A stretch of 64,000 nucleotides of DNA from Sulfitobacter mediterraneus (lineage in GTDB: Bacteria; Pseudomonadota; Alphaproteobacteria; Rhodobacterales; Rhodobacteraceae), in NCBI RefSeq assembly GCF_016801775.1, contig NZ_CP069004.1, forward strand, positions 1,364,001-1,428,000, in the 5' to 3' direction. Shown here one piece after another: positions 14,637-23,459 of this stretch (the stretch's first letter is position 1; every line of letters begins with the position of its first letter). Below the pieces are notes generated by a model. That model saw only the letters and a list, made by a program, of their open reading frames with translations. It had not been told where the DNA came from and searched no databases. The translations under genes were made by a program, and so were the position numbers.

Positions 14637-15095
14637 TTAGCCCAGTCGGTTCTTGACCTTCGGCCCAACAGCACCGAAATCCATCCGCCCTGTGTACTTG
14701 GTCTTGAGCAGGCCAATCACCTTGCCCATGTCCCGAATAGACGACGCACCAACCTCTGAAATCGCCGCTTCGACGGCGGCTTCAACCTCGGCATCGTCAA
14801 GTTGACGCGGCAGGAACTCTTCGATCACAGTGATCTCCTGACGTTCCCGCTCAGCCAGATCCAGTCGCCCGCCCTCTTCATAGGCCCGCGCCGATTCCAT
14901 CCGCTGTTTGGCCATCTTGCCAAGAATCGCCAGAACCTCGGCTTCGCTGGCGCCGTCGTCGCTGCCGGTTGCGCGGCTCGCAATGTCCTTGTCCTTGATC
15001 GCAGCATTGATCAACCGCAAGGTCGAAAGCCGCTCAGCGGCCTTGTCTCGCATGGCTTGTTTGAGGGCATCTGAGATGCGGGTGCGCAAAGTCAT
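14637..15095 (-). CDS. GatB/YqeY-domain protein
   Basis: 152 aa, complete YqeY family: N-terminal helices (LRTRISDALKQAMRDKAAERLSTLRLINAAIKD) and a C-terminal bundle (MGKVIGLLKTKYTGRMDFGAVGPKVKNRL) like the tail domain of GatB, the amidotransferase subunit that binds tRNA. Thought to act as a free-standing tRNA-binding helper; the precise role is unsettled. Divergent from carA, 195 bp apart, an arrangement often seen in alphaproteobacteria. Confidence 0.92.
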   Translation of the reverse strand: MTLRTRISDALKQAMRDKAAERLSTLRLINAAIKDKDIASRATGSDDGASEAEVLAILGKMAKQRMESARAYEEGGRLDLAERERQEITVIEEFLPRQLDDAEVEAAVEAAISEVGASSIRDMGKVIGLLKTKYTGRMDFGAVGPKVKNRLG

Positions 15096-15220
15096 GAGTT
15101 CGGTCCTGTGCTCTGATCGATACTAAGCTTCGGACCATACCTGCACTCCGCCCAGCAGGCAATGGGCATCAAAGCCGCTAAGATATTGTTTTCCAACACA
15201 ATCTCATTTTTCAACAAGAC

Positions 15221-15249
15221 TTGACCACAGCCCGCCCCGGCATTAGGTT
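15221..15249 (+). promoter_or_regulatory. Candidate promoter for carA
   Basis: TTGACC (15221-15226), 17 bp, TAGGTT (15244-15249), ending ~40 bp before the carA ATG. Good -35, weak -10. No PyrR, attenuator or arginine-box pattern was recognised in the spacer. Confidence 0.35.
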
Positions 15250-15290
15250 CGCGCAGATTTATCCAGACACATCCCGCCCGGAGGCCCCCC

Positions 15291-16448
15291 ATGTCCGCGC
15301 CCGTTCCCCCTCGCCCGACTGCCTGTCTTGTACTGGCGGACGGTTCAATTTTCTACGGCATGGGTTTTGGTGCCACTGGCCAAACCGTCGCAGAGCTTTG
15401 TTTTAACACAGCAATGACCGGTTATCAGGAGATCATGACAGACCCCTCCTATGCGGGCCAGATCGTGACATTCACCTTTCCGCACATCGGTAACACTGGC
15501 ACCAACCCCGAAGATGATGAAACCGGCGATCCGGTCGCCTCGGGCATGGTCGTCAAATGGATGCCGACGGACCCGAGCAACTGGCGCAATGTGCAGCATT
15601 TGTCGAATTGGCTGGCGGCGCGGGGCCGGATCGCGATCGGCGGTGTGGACACCCGCCGTCTGACCCGCGCCATCCGTCACAGCGGCGCGCCCCACGTGGC
15701 GATGGCCCATGACCCCGATGGCAACTTCGATATCGAAGATCTGATCGCCAAGGCCCGCGCCTTTGCCGGTTTGGAAGGCATGGATCTGGCCAAGGAAGTG
15801 ACCTGTGCGCAGTCTTACCGCTGGAACGAGACCCGTTGGGCCTGGCCCGATGGCTACAAACCCAATGAGAACCCCAAGCACAAGGTTGTCGCCGTTGATT
15901 ATGGCGCCAAGCGCAACATCCTGCGCTGCCTAGCCTCTGCCGGTTGTGATGTGACGGTGCTGCCTGCCACGGCCACCTATGAGGATGTGATGGCGCATAA
16001 TCCTGACGGCGTGTTCCTGTCTAACGGCCCCGGCGATCCGGCGGCCACAGGCGCTTATGCCGTGCCGATGATCCGCGAAGTGCTGGACAAGACGGAGCTG
16101 CCGGTTTTTGGAATTTGCCTTGGTCATCAGATGCTTGCACTGGCCCTTGGTGCCAAGACCATCAAGATGAGCCACGGCCACCACGGCGCCAACCATCCGG
16201 TCAAAGACAATGACACCGGCAAGGTTGAGATCACTTCGATGAACCATGGGTTTGCTGTCGATGCCCAGACCCTTCCGGAGGGCGTTGTGGAGACCCATGT
16301 GTCGCTGTTTGACGGGTCCAATTGCGGTATCCGTCTGGCGGATCGTCCGGTGTGGTCGGTCCAGCACCACCCTGAAGCCTCCCCCGGACCGCAAGACAGC
16401 TTCTACCTGTTTGAGCGTTTTGCAGAAGCGATGGAAAACCGCGTCTGA
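15291..16448 (+). CDS. carA: Carbamoyl-phosphate synthase small subunit (glutaminase)
   Basis: 385 aa. Releases ammonia from glutamine for CarB, feeding arginine and pyrimidine synthesis. N-terminal CPSase_sm domain (about 10-155) and a class I glutamine amidotransferase domain (198-380) with nucleophile C276 in VFGICLGHQ and the His/Glu partners H360 and E362 in VQHHPEAS. GGAGG sits just before the ATG. carB is not in the window, which is common in alphaproteobacteria where the two are often apart. Confidence 0.97.
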   Translation: MSAPVPPRPTACLVLADGSIFYGMGFGATGQTVAELCFNTAMTGYQEIMTDPSYAGQIVTFTFPHIGNTGTNPEDDETGDPVASGMVVKWMPTDPSNWRNVQHLSNWLAARGRIAIGGVDTRRLTRAIRHSGAPHVAMAHDPDGNFDIEDLIAKARAFAGLEGMDLAKEVTCAQSYRWNETRWAWPDGYKPNENPKHKVVAVDYGAKRNILRCLASAGCDVTVLPATATYEDVMAHNPDGVFLSNGPGDPAATGAYAVPMIREVLDKTELPVFGICLGHQMLALALGAKTIKMSHGHHGANHPVKDNDTGKVEITSMNHGFAVDAQTLPEGVVETHVSLFDGSNCGIRLADRPVWSVQHHPEASPGPQDSFYLFERFAEAMENRV

Positions 16449-16488
16449 TCCGCGATCCGGCTTGACGGTCAACCGTTCTTCTCTCTGG

Positions 16489-16503
16489 TTAAGGGAAAAT
16501 TAA
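16489..16503 (+). promoter_or_regulatory. CtrA-type binding box before the glycosyltransferase
   Basis: TTAAGGGAAAATTAA is an exact match to the CtrA full-site form TTAA-N7-TTAA, 47 bp upstream of ATG 16551. CtrA is the response regulator that in Rhodobacteraceae drives motility, c-di-GMP, gene-transfer-agent and surface genes. Match seen; binding inferred. Confidence 0.6.
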
Positions 16504-16522
16504 CCAACCAAAGCCAATGCTG

Positions 16523-16537
16523 ACCTGAATTTCAGGT
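16523..16537. promoter_or_regulatory. Palindrome ACCTGAATTTCAGGT, shared with 60702-60716
   Basis: Seven-base arms around a central T, 13 bases before the glycosyltransferase ATG. The 13-bp core CCTGAATTTCAGG recurs exactly at 60703-60715 in front of a lipoprotein gene. It could be a DNA operator shared by two envelope genes or an RNA stem that masks the AGG just before the start. Confidence 0.4.
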
Positions 16538-16550
16538 TGGGGTTTTGAAA

Positions 16551-18461
16551 ATGAGCAATCTTCGGCTGGCTCTGGCAGCGCCGCAGATCGCCAACCCGGT
16601 TCAAAAACGTATGCCATTGGGCCAACACCTGATGGCGGCGGGGGTTATTGGTGATCAGGATTTGGCGCATGCGTTGGATTTGCAGCGCCATGTTGACGCG
16701 CCTATTGGCGAAATCCTGGTTGCCGAAGGGTTGGCGACGCGCAACGATGTTCTATTGGCGCTGTCACGCCAAAGCGCCGCACAATTGGCCGATCTGGATG
16801 GTCAACCGCCAACCCCGATGATGGCACAGCATCTGTCCGCTTCGGTTTGCCTGAAATTTCAAGTGGTTCCGTGGCTATCCCTGAATGGTATGCTTCTCGT
16901 TGCCACCAGCAATCCCAATGAGTTTGAACAATTGCGCCTCTCCGTGGGAGAGAACGGCAAACGGATGTTTCCAGCCATCGCCTCGCCGGGGCAAATCAAG
17001 AAACATATCAGCCGCCTTTACGGCGCGGAACTGGTCCAGCATGCCGCCAGAAAGGTGCCCGCAGCCGAAAGTTGCCGAATCTGGGACATTTCGGGAAACC
17101 GGCGGCGCAATTGGGCTGTGGCCGTCATCTCCGCTTTGATGGTGGCGCTTATTTACGCGCCTCTTTGGACCCTCACCGTGCTGATGCTTTTCGCGGTCGG
17201 GACATTGGTGATGTCCACCACTCTCAAGGCCGCCGCGCTTTGGGCCGAGTTGTCCCATAGATATACAGCGTCGCGCCAGACCGCGCCCTCCTCTGTCCTG
17301 CCGTTTCGGGTGCCAAAGGTCTCTGTCCTGGTGCCATTGCTGCACGAGAAGGAAATTGCGGGCGCCCTGATCAAAAGGCTTGAACGGTTGACCTACCCAA
17401 AATCCCTGCTGGAAATTGTGTTGGTGCTGGAGGCCACGGACGAACTCACCCGCGAGACATTGGCCCGCACATCGCTACCCGAATGGATCAGTGTGATCGA
17501 GGTGCCCGAAGCCAATCAATTGACCACAAAACCGCGGGCATTGAACTATGCGATGGACTTTTGCCAAGGATCGATCATTGGCGTTTGGGACGCCGAAGAT
17601 GCCCCGGAGGCCGATCAGATCGAAAAGGTCGTCTCCCGTTTCCAATCCGCCCCGCCAGAGGTCGCTTGCCTGCAAGGCAAGCTGGACTATTACAACAGCA
17701 GTGCAAACTGGTTATCACGTTGTTTTACAATCGAATATGCGGCGTGGTGGCGGGTGCTTTTGCCCGGTGTGGCGCGGTTGGGACTGGTGATGCCCCTGGG
17801 CGGGACAACCCTGTTTTTTCGCCGTGATCTGCTGGAGAAGCTTTGTGGTTGGGATGCCCATAACGTCACCGAGGATGCCGATCTTGGCGTGCGACTGGCC
17901 CGCCATGGATACAGCACGGAGCTGATTGATACCGTCACATTTGAAGAGGCCAATTGCCGGACGTGGCCTTGGGTGCGGCAACGCTCGCGCTGGCTCAAGG
18001 GGTTCTTGATCACATGGTCGGTGCATATGCGCGATCCGGCCGCCTTGTTGCATGATCTGGGGTGGCTGCGGTTTTTGGGGGTGCAAACCATGCTGCTGGC
18101 GACCTTTGCCCAGTTTGCCGCCGCGCCGCTGCTGTGGTCATTCTGGCTGGCGCTGGCGGGGCTGCCCCATCCGGTGCCGATGACCATGGGCAATGGGGTG
18201 TTATGGGCGATGGTGACGCTGTTTATTCTGTCAGAGACCCTGAACCTGTTGATCGGGATGATTGCCACCTCCGGCGAGCGGCACCGCCGCCTGATGCCTT
18301 GGGTGTTCACGACACCGTTCTATTTTCCACTTGGGGCGCTGGCCGCGTACAAGGCTCTGCATGAATTTGTGGTCAGCCCGTTTTTCTGGGACAAAACCCA
18401 GCATGGCGTCACGCCGGACCCGCAGCCGCATTTGCCCGCAAACGCCTCACATCTCAGCTAG
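16551..18461 (+). CDS. Family-2 processive glycosyltransferase with N-terminal MshEN-like domain
   Basis: 636 aa. Residues ~20-160 match the MshEN/GspE-N pattern in two halves (LGQHLMAAGVIGDQDLAHAL, then IGEILVAEGLATRNDVLLAL); in other proteins this domain binds c-di-GMP. Two membrane helices follow (about 188-226), then a GT2 domain (255-500) with the acidic DAED (347-350), ED in VTEDADLG and the processive-enzyme motif QRSRW (477-481), and further membrane helices to the C-terminus. This is the layout of cellulose-synthase-like enzymes extruding a polysaccharide; E. coli NfrB is a known protein joining both domains. ATG 16551 is preferred; a TTG at 16545 also has a ribosome site. No BcsC/PgaA-like export partner is nearby. 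Product polymer unknown. Confidence 0.85.
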   Translation: MSNLRLALAAPQIANPVQKRMPLGQHLMAAGVIGDQDLAHALDLQRHVDAPIGEILVAEGLATRNDVLLALSRQSAAQLADLDGQPPTPMMAQHLSASVCLKFQVVPWLSLNGMLLVATSNPNEFEQLRLSVGENGKRMFPAIASPGQIKKHISRLYGAELVQHAARKVPAAESCRIWDISGNRRRNWAVAVISALMVALIYAPLWTLTVLMLFAVGTLVMSTTLKAAALWAELSHRYTASRQTAPSSVLPFRVPKVSVLVPLLHEKEIAGALIKRLERLTYPKSLLEIVLVLEATDELTRETLARTSLPEWISVIEVPEANQLTTKPRALNYAMDFCQGSIIGVWDAEDAPEADQIEKVVSRFQSAPPEVACLQGKLDYYNSSANWLSRCFTIEYAAWWRVLLPGVARLGLVMPLGGTTLFFRRDLLEKLCGWDAHNVTEDADLGVRLARHGYSTELIDTVTFEEANCRTWPWVRQRSRWLKGFLITWSVHMRDPAALLHDLGWLRFLGVQTMLLATFAQFAAAPLLWSFWLALAGLPHPVPMTMGNGVLWAMVTLFILSETLNLLIGMIATSGERHRRLMPWVFTTPFYFPLGALAAYKALHEFVVSPFFWDKTQHGVTPDPQPHLPANASHLS

Positions 18462-18491
18462 ATGGTGACACAGACACCCAAGGCAAAGGGT

Positions 18492-19145
18492 CTAGCCTTC
18501 GTCCTCGCGGCGCGCTGCCTCTTGCTTGAGACGGGTCACAAAGGCCACCGAAATATGACTGCGCAGCGCCTCATCCGCGCCATCTTCATCCCGCGCTTCG
18601 ATCATTGAAACGATCTTGTCATGTTCCGCCTGCGCAAGCGCTCCGCGCCCCTCCGCCGCCAATGACGTGGTCGCCATAAGCGCCATGGAACGGTACAAAA
18701 GATCGAGCTGTTGCACCAAATAGCGGTTGTGCGAGGACAGATGGATCTGTTTGTGAAAGCGCCGGTTGCTGCGCGAGAGCGCCGAGGGATCATTGACCAG
18801 CTTATTGTCCGACTCCACCATTTCGCGCAGAACCCGCACCTCTTCCTCGGTGGCGTGGCGGGCGGCCAGACGTGCGGCCAGCCCCTCCAACTCCCCCCGC
18901 ACCACATAAAGTTCGGCGGTTTGGTTGTGATCCAGTGACGCCACGATAAGGCTGCGCCCGTCACGTGTCAGCAAGGACTGTGTCTCCAACCGTTGCAACG
19001 CCTCGCGCACCGGGGTGCGGGACACGCCAAAACGATCCGCCAATTCGCTTTCCACCAGCCGGTCACCGGGTCGATAGGTGCCCACATCGATGGCCTCAAG
19101 TATCATCGAATAGGCGTCTGTTGATCCGGGTTTGGGCGCGGCCAT
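18492..19145 (-). CDS. GntR-family regulator, FadR/FCD subfamily
   Basis: 217 aa. N-terminal winged HTH (about 8-75: YRPGDRLVESELADRFGVSRTPVREALQRLETQSLL) and an all-helical FCD ligand domain (about 85-210) with the spaced Asp/His residues that bind a metal or carboxylate in this subfamily (E..RRFHKQIH..SHNRYL). Such regulators usually sense organic acids. Its neighbours (a glycosyltransferase and a nucleotidase) do not reveal its target. Divergent from the HAD gene. Confidence 0.92.
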   Translation of the reverse strand: MAAPKPGSTDAYSMILEAIDVGTYRPGDRLVESELADRFGVSRTPVREALQRLETQSLLTRDGRSLIVASLDHNQTAELYVVRGELEGLAARLAARHATEEEVRVLREMVESDNKLVNDPSALSRSNRRFHKQIHLSSHNRYLVQQLDLLYRSMALMATTSLAAEGRGALAQAEHDKIVSMIEARDEDGADEALRSHISVAFVTRLKQEAARREDEG

Positions 19146-19245
19146 GGCAATCTTCCTTTGGTTGCGGCCACCTTACTGTCTGATCCCTTCGGCGCAAGCC
19201 CGCAGCCCCCTTGCGAAGCATCCGCCAAGCGCCTAAGCCAAACAT

Positions 19246-19893
19246 ATGCCACGCGATGCCTTCTCTCACGTCGATACCTGGGTCTTTGATCTGGACAACA
19301 CGCTGTACCCGCCCGAGGCGCGGCTGTTTGACCTGATTGAAGTCCGCATGACCAATTGGGTGATGCAGGAACTCAAGGTGGATCAGCCCGAAGCGGACCG
19401 TCTGCGCCGCAAATACTGGCACGAACACGGCACCACATTGGCCGGCTTGATGCGCGAACATGACATCGACCCCGCCCCCTACCTTGTGGACGTGCATGAT
19501 ATTTCCATGGACAGCCTGACCCCCGATCCCGACCTTGCCGCCGAAATCCGCAGCCTGCCGGGGCGGCGCATTGTCTACACCAATGGCTGCGCCCCCTATG
19601 CCGAGCGGGTGCTGGCCGCGCGTGGCCTGTCGGGGCTGTTTGATGCGGTCTACGGGGTGGAACACGCCGATTTCCTGCCCAAGCCGGACCGGGCCGCCTT
19701 TGACAAGGTTTTTGCCACCGACGGCCTGAACCCTGCCTCTGCCGCGATGTTCGAGGATGATGCCCGCAACCTGTCCGCACCCTTCGAGATGGGCATGCGC
19801 ACGGTGCATGTGGCCCCTGCGCGACAGCATGCCGCGCATATTGATTACCATACCGATGATCTTCGGGGTTTCCTCGGCCGGGTGAAAGCATAA
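19246..19893 (+). CDS. HAD-family pyrimidine 5'-nucleotidase-like phosphatase
   Basis: 215 aa. FDLDNTLYP carries the nucleophile D15 and acid D17; the Thr/Ser of motif II is in YTNGCAPY, and the metal Asp in FEDDARNL. The sequence fits the HAD subgroup annotated as pyrimidine 5'-nucleotidase (yeast Sdt1-like), which dephosphorylates UMP/CMP. Only 9 bp separate it from the flavoprotein downstream, so the two form an operon, though the chemistry shows no obvious link. Confidence 0.85.
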   Translation: MPRDAFSHVDTWVFDLDNTLYPPEARLFDLIEVRMTNWVMQELKVDQPEADRLRRKYWHEHGTTLAGLMREHDIDPAPYLVDVHDISMDSLTPDPDLAAEIRSLPGRRIVYTNGCAPYAERVLAARGLSGLFDAVYGVEHADFLPKPDRAAFDKVFATDGLNPASAAMFEDDARNLSAPFEMGMRTVHVAPARQHAAHIDYHTDDLRGFLGRVKA

Positions 19894-19902
19894 GTGTAAA
19901 CC

Positions 19903-21099
19903 ATGGCTTTTGACTGCGATATTCTGATCTCGGGCGGCGGGATTGCCGGGCTGACCGCGGCGGCGGCCTTTGGCACCGCAGGGTTTGATGTGATCTGCGT
20001 TGATCCGGCACCGCCCGTTGTCGAAAAGGATGCACAAGGCGCCGACATGCGCAGCACAGCATTCCTGCAGCCGGCCCGCCGGGTGCTGGAAGCGGCCGAG
20101 ATCTGGCCCGCGCTCGCCCCTCATGCCGCCCCTTTACAGATCATGCGGATCGTCGATGCCGGCGGAGAAGTAGCCGAACCGCGTGTTACCCGCGAATTTG
20201 ATGCCAGCGATATCTCGGATCAGCCCTTTGGCTGGAACTTTCCCAACTGGCTGCTCCGCCGGGAACTGGTGGCGCGGCTGAACGATCTCCCTAATGTGGA
20301 TTTCCGGCCCGGCACCGGCACAACATCCCTGTTCACCCGCACCGCAGAGGCCCGCGTGGGCCTGACCGATGGCAGCCGCATCCGCTGCAAACTGGTGGTC
20401 GCCGCCGATGGCCGCGCAAGCCCGATGCGCGAGGCGGCGGGCATTTCCGTCAGCACCCGGCGTTATGGGCAAAAGGCACTGGCCTTTGCCGTGACCCACC
20501 CGATCCCGCACGAAAATGTATCGACCGAGATTCACCGCACTGGCGGGCCGTTCACACTGGTGCCCCTGCCCGATCTGGATGGCATGCCCTCGTCGGCGGT
20601 GGTCTGGATGGACGATGGCCCCCTGACCGTGGCCCGCGCCGCAACGGACACCGCCGATTTTGAGGCCGAAATGTCAGAGCGGTCCTGCCATCTGTTTGGC
20701 CCACTCACCTTGGCCAGCCCGCGCAACGTCTGGCCGATCATCAATCAGCACGCCGAAAGGTTGGCGGGCGAACGGTTGGCGTTGATCGCAGAGGCCGCCC
20801 ATGTCGTGCCGCCCATCGGGGCGCAGGGGTTGAACATGTCGCTCAATGATCTGGCCTGCTTGCTGGATCTGGCGGTGGCACATCCCGAAACGCTGGGCGA
20901 TGCGGCGATGCTGGAGAAATATCACAAGTCCCGTTTTGCCGACATCCAACTGCGGGTGCGCGGCATTGACCTGCTCAACCGCGCCAGCCAAGCCAGCAGC
21001 CCGCTCGCCCGCGACGCCCGCGCGGCCGGTCTGAACGCGCTTTATGCCATGCCGCAGGTGCGCAAGATGCTGATGCAAATGGGCCTTGGCGTGCGGTAA
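19903..21099 (+). CDS. UbiH/UbiF/COQ6-family FAD hydroxylase
   Basis: 398 aa. Class A flavin monooxygenase that adds a hydroxyl to the ubiquinone ring. FAD dinucleotide motif ISGGGIAGLTAAAAFG at the N-terminus, the middle LVVAADGRASPMR (DG motif), and the second FAD motif, here LIAEAAHVVPPIGAQGLNMSLND. The usual GDAAH is replaced by AEAAH, a change also seen in other alphaproteobacterial members. Which ring position it hydroxylates cannot be told. Read with the nucleotidase upstream. Confidence 0.85.
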   Translation: MAFDCDILISGGGIAGLTAAAAFGTAGFDVICVDPAPPVVEKDAQGADMRSTAFLQPARRVLEAAEIWPALAPHAAPLQIMRIVDAGGEVAEPRVTREFDASDISDQPFGWNFPNWLLRRELVARLNDLPNVDFRPGTGTTSLFTRTAEARVGLTDGSRIRCKLVVAADGRASPMREAAGISVSTRRYGQKALAFAVTHPIPHENVSTEIHRTGGPFTLVPLPDLDGMPSSAVVWMDDGPLTVARAATDTADFEAEMSERSCHLFGPLTLASPRNVWPIINQHAERLAGERLALIAEAAHVVPPIGAQGLNMSLNDLACLLDLAVAHPETLGDAAMLEKYHKSRFADIQLRVRGIDLLNRASQASSPLARDARAAGLNALYAMPQVRKMLMQMGLGVR

Positions 21100-21250
21100 C
21101 GCGGGGTTCAAACCGCCACGTTGGTCGGCTCTGGGGGACGCTTGCTTGTGCTGTGTTGCGCCTTTCGCAGACTGAAGCCGCCAGACGTCCGTTTCGAGCC
21201 CGAAGGTGCCCTTGAAGATAGCGTGCAAATTGCCAAATCACCGATTTGGC

Positions 21251-21283
21251 AGCGCCCGAACCGCCCCCACGGGGCGGGCGCTT
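21251..21283 (+). terminator. GC-rich terminator-like stem after the ubiquinone hydroxylase
   Basis: AGCGC...CCGCCCC pairs with GGGGCGG...GCGCT around a bulge, followed by TTTGCTT. Just upstream GCCAAATC/GATTTGGC forms another hairpin. The 272 bp between stop 21099 and the aminotransferase stop at 21372 hold only these; no gene seen. Confidence 0.45.
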
Positions 21284-21371
21284 TGCTTCCACCCCTCGGT
21301 TCGGCCGCGATGGCACTTTAAAGGCGGCTGAGTCCGCACACCCGACATTTTCCTCCCCCAAAACCACCCCC

Positions 21372-22496
21372 TCAAATCACCTCATCCAGCACGGCAGCCA
21401 GCCGCGCCAATGTGGCGTCCACATCGTAAAGCTTGTCCAAACCAAACAGACCCAAACGGAAGGTGCTGAAGCCCTCAGGCTCACCAACCTGCAACGGCAC
21501 ACCGGCTGCAATCTGCATACCCTTTTCGGCAAACGCCTTGCCGTTCTGCACCTGCGGGTCGGAGGTATAGCTGACCACAACCCCCGGCGCACCAAAGCCA
21601 TCCGCCGCAACCGAGGTCACGCCCTTGGCCGCCAACATCGCCCGCACCCCATCACCAAGCCGCCATTGCGCCTCTTTCAAGCGGTCAAATCCGTATTCCT
21701 TGGTCTCGATCACCGTATCGCGGAACGCCCGCAAGGCATCGGTCGGCATGGTCGCATGATAGGCATGACCGCCGTCCTCATAGGCTTTCATGATGCTGCG
21801 CCACTTGGCCAGATCAATGGCGAAACTGTCCGATTGTGTCTCTGCCAACCGCGCCTCGGCACGCGATGACATCATCACGATGCCTGCACTTGGCGAGGCG
21901 CTCCACCCCTTTTGCGGGGCCGAAATTGCCACATCGACGCCAAGGGCTTTCATATCGACCCAAGCGCAGCCCGAAGCGATGCAATCCAGCACCATCAGCG
22001 CCCCAATCTCATGGGCGGCCTGCGCCATGGCGGTGATGTAATCATCGGGCAGGATCACCCCGGCACTGGTTTCCACATGGGGGGCAAACACCACCTGCGG
22101 CCTGTTCTCGTGGATGGCCGCGATCACGTCCTCAATCGGCGCAGGGGCAAAGGGGCTTTGCGGCGCATTGCCTTGAGGCCGTGCCTTCATCACGGTGGTG
22201 TTGCCAGTCAAATCGCCGCTTTCGATGATCTGGCTCCAGCGGTAGGAAAACCAGCCATTGCGCACCACCAGCACCTCGGCGCCGCGGGCGAACTGCCGCG
22301 CCACGGCTTCCATCGCATAGGTGCCGCCGCCGGGGATCAGGGCCACAGCATCCGCGTTGTAAACCTCTTTCATCAGCTCGGAGATGTCGCGCATCACCTG
22401 TTGAAAGGCGGCGGACATATGGTTGAGCGACCGATCCGTAAATACCACGGAAAACTCATCCAACCCGCTTGGGTCAATTGTATTTAGCAAAGCCAT
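21372..22496 (-). CDS. Class V PLP aminotransferase (serine/alanine-glyoxylate type)
   Basis: 374 aa from ATG 22496, which has AAGGA 8-9 bases upstream. The PLP Lys lies in SAPQKGW; VLDCIASGCAWVDMKALGVDVAI supplies the cofactor Asp, and GGGTYAMEAVARQF the phosphate loop. Close to alanine-glyoxylate / serine-glyoxylate aminotransferases, which link glyoxylate and serine metabolism. The start is unusual (MALLNTIDPSGLDEFSVVFTDRSLNHMS) in lacking the common PGP..V motif, so substrate should be left open. The K+ channel gene lies upstream on the same strand, 75 bp away. Confidence 0.85.
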   Translation of the reverse strand: MALLNTIDPSGLDEFSVVFTDRSLNHMSAAFQQVMRDISELMKEVYNADAVALIPGGGTYAMEAVARQFARGAEVLVVRNGWFSYRWSQIIESGDLTGNTTVMKARPQGNAPQSPFAPAPIEDVIAAIHENRPQVVFAPHVETSAGVILPDDYITAMAQAAHEIGALMVLDCIASGCAWVDMKALGVDVAISAPQKGWSASPSAGIVMMSSRAEARLAETQSDSFAIDLAKWRSIMKAYEDGGHAYHATMPTDALRAFRDTVIETKEYGFDRLKEAQWRLGDGVRAMLAAKGVTSVAADGFGAPGVVVSYTSDPQVQNGKAFAEKGMQIAAGVPLQVGEPEGFSTFRLGLFGLDKLYDVDATLARLAAVLDEVI

Positions 22497-22571
22497 TTGA
22501 GGTTCCTTTTGCAATTCGCCCTGCACTTTCGCCGCGCAGGTAAGTCAATCTGATGTCCATATCCGATCCGG

Positions 22572-23006
22572 TCAAACCGACCCACCGCGCTGGCGGGTGC
22601 GGATCTGGCGCAGGGTTTCCACCAGCATCGCAGTGAGCAAACCAAAGATCAAAAGACCATTTGCCGCTGCCAATCCGCCAAGCAGGCGCCATTCCACCGG
22701 CAACAGAATGTCGCCAAACCCCAACGTGGTGAAGGCAACCAGCGAGAAATAAACCGATGCCTCAAAGGTCACAAAGATCTGCAACAGCCACAGGGCGACC
22801 GCCCAGATCCAGACCGCCGCTGTCATCATCACCAATGTCCAAAACATCGCAAAGGACAAAACAATGGTCAGTTTTGGCCCATGAGGCGGGCGGATCACCC
22901 AGCGGTGACTGCGCGCCAGTGCCAGCTCCAACCCCCACCACGACATCGCAGCGGCGATGGCAGTGATTGCGATCAAACCACTTCCCAAAAGCAACTGAAT
23001 GAACAT
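22572..23006 (-). CDS. Small ion channel of the Ion_trans_2 (K+ channel pore) type
   Basis: 144 aa. Three hydrophobic helices (about 2-25, 47-75, 105-128) with a pore loop between the last two: selectivity filter TLGFGD at 94-99, the variant of TVGYGD found in many bacterial two-pore-helix proteins. No cytoplasmic RCK domain. Probably a potassium-selective pore in the inner membrane. Ends in a basic tail (RQIRTRQRGG). Confidence 0.82.
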   Translation of the reverse strand: MFIQLLLGSGLIAITAIAAAMSWWGLELALARSHRWVIRPPHGPKLTIVLSFAMFWTLVMMTAAVWIWAVALWLLQIFVTFEASVYFSLVAFTTLGFGDILLPVEWRLLGGLAAANGLLIFGLLTAMLVETLRQIRTRQRGGSV

Positions 23007-23069
23007 GCCGCGATCCTTTACGCTGAATTCACGCCCAAGGCATAGCGCAAGCGTGCCCGCCCTGCACCC

Positions 23070-23393
23070 CTATTGCGGAAAGGTGGCAGCGACCTCATAC
23101 ATCACCGGCTCGAACCGGGTACAAAGCTTGGCAATCTCGCGGTTGCGGCGGCGCATCTCATCTGTGCGCAGCATCGCCTTGAAATCATCACGGGTGGCCC
23201 ATTGGGAGTAATTCGCAATCCGCGTTTCCGCGTCATTCACATGCAGTCCGGCCCCCGTAAATCCCGGTTGTTTCGAGATAAACTCAGCATAGGCCTGGGT
23301 CAGCAGGTCCAGCAAATCCTGACAGGTTCCGGGCGAACATTCGAAGGTGGTGATGACGGTCTGCAAGGCAGCATTGGCTTTGATCTGGGGCAT
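23070..23393 (-). CDS. Antibiotic-biosynthesis-monooxygenase (ABM) fold protein
   Basis: 107 aa, ferredoxin-like dimeric alpha/beta barrel. ALQTVITTFECSPGTCQDLLDLLTQAYAEFISKQPGF and the SQWATRDDFKAML segment are the usual ABM core strands and helices. Members include quinone monooxygenases and haem-degrading proteins; the haem-binding Asn/His set is not evident. Function unknown. Confidence 0.72.
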   Translation of the reverse strand: MPQIKANAALQTVITTFECSPGTCQDLLDLLTQAYAEFISKQPGFTGAGLHVNDAETRIANYSQWATRDDFKAMLRTDEMRRRNREIAKLCTRFEPVMYEVAATFPQ

Positions 23394-23459
23394 TGTGGCT
23401 CCTCCTTGGGGTCATGCTAACACGAAAATCCCGGATGTCTGGCCCCTTATGCACCCCGT

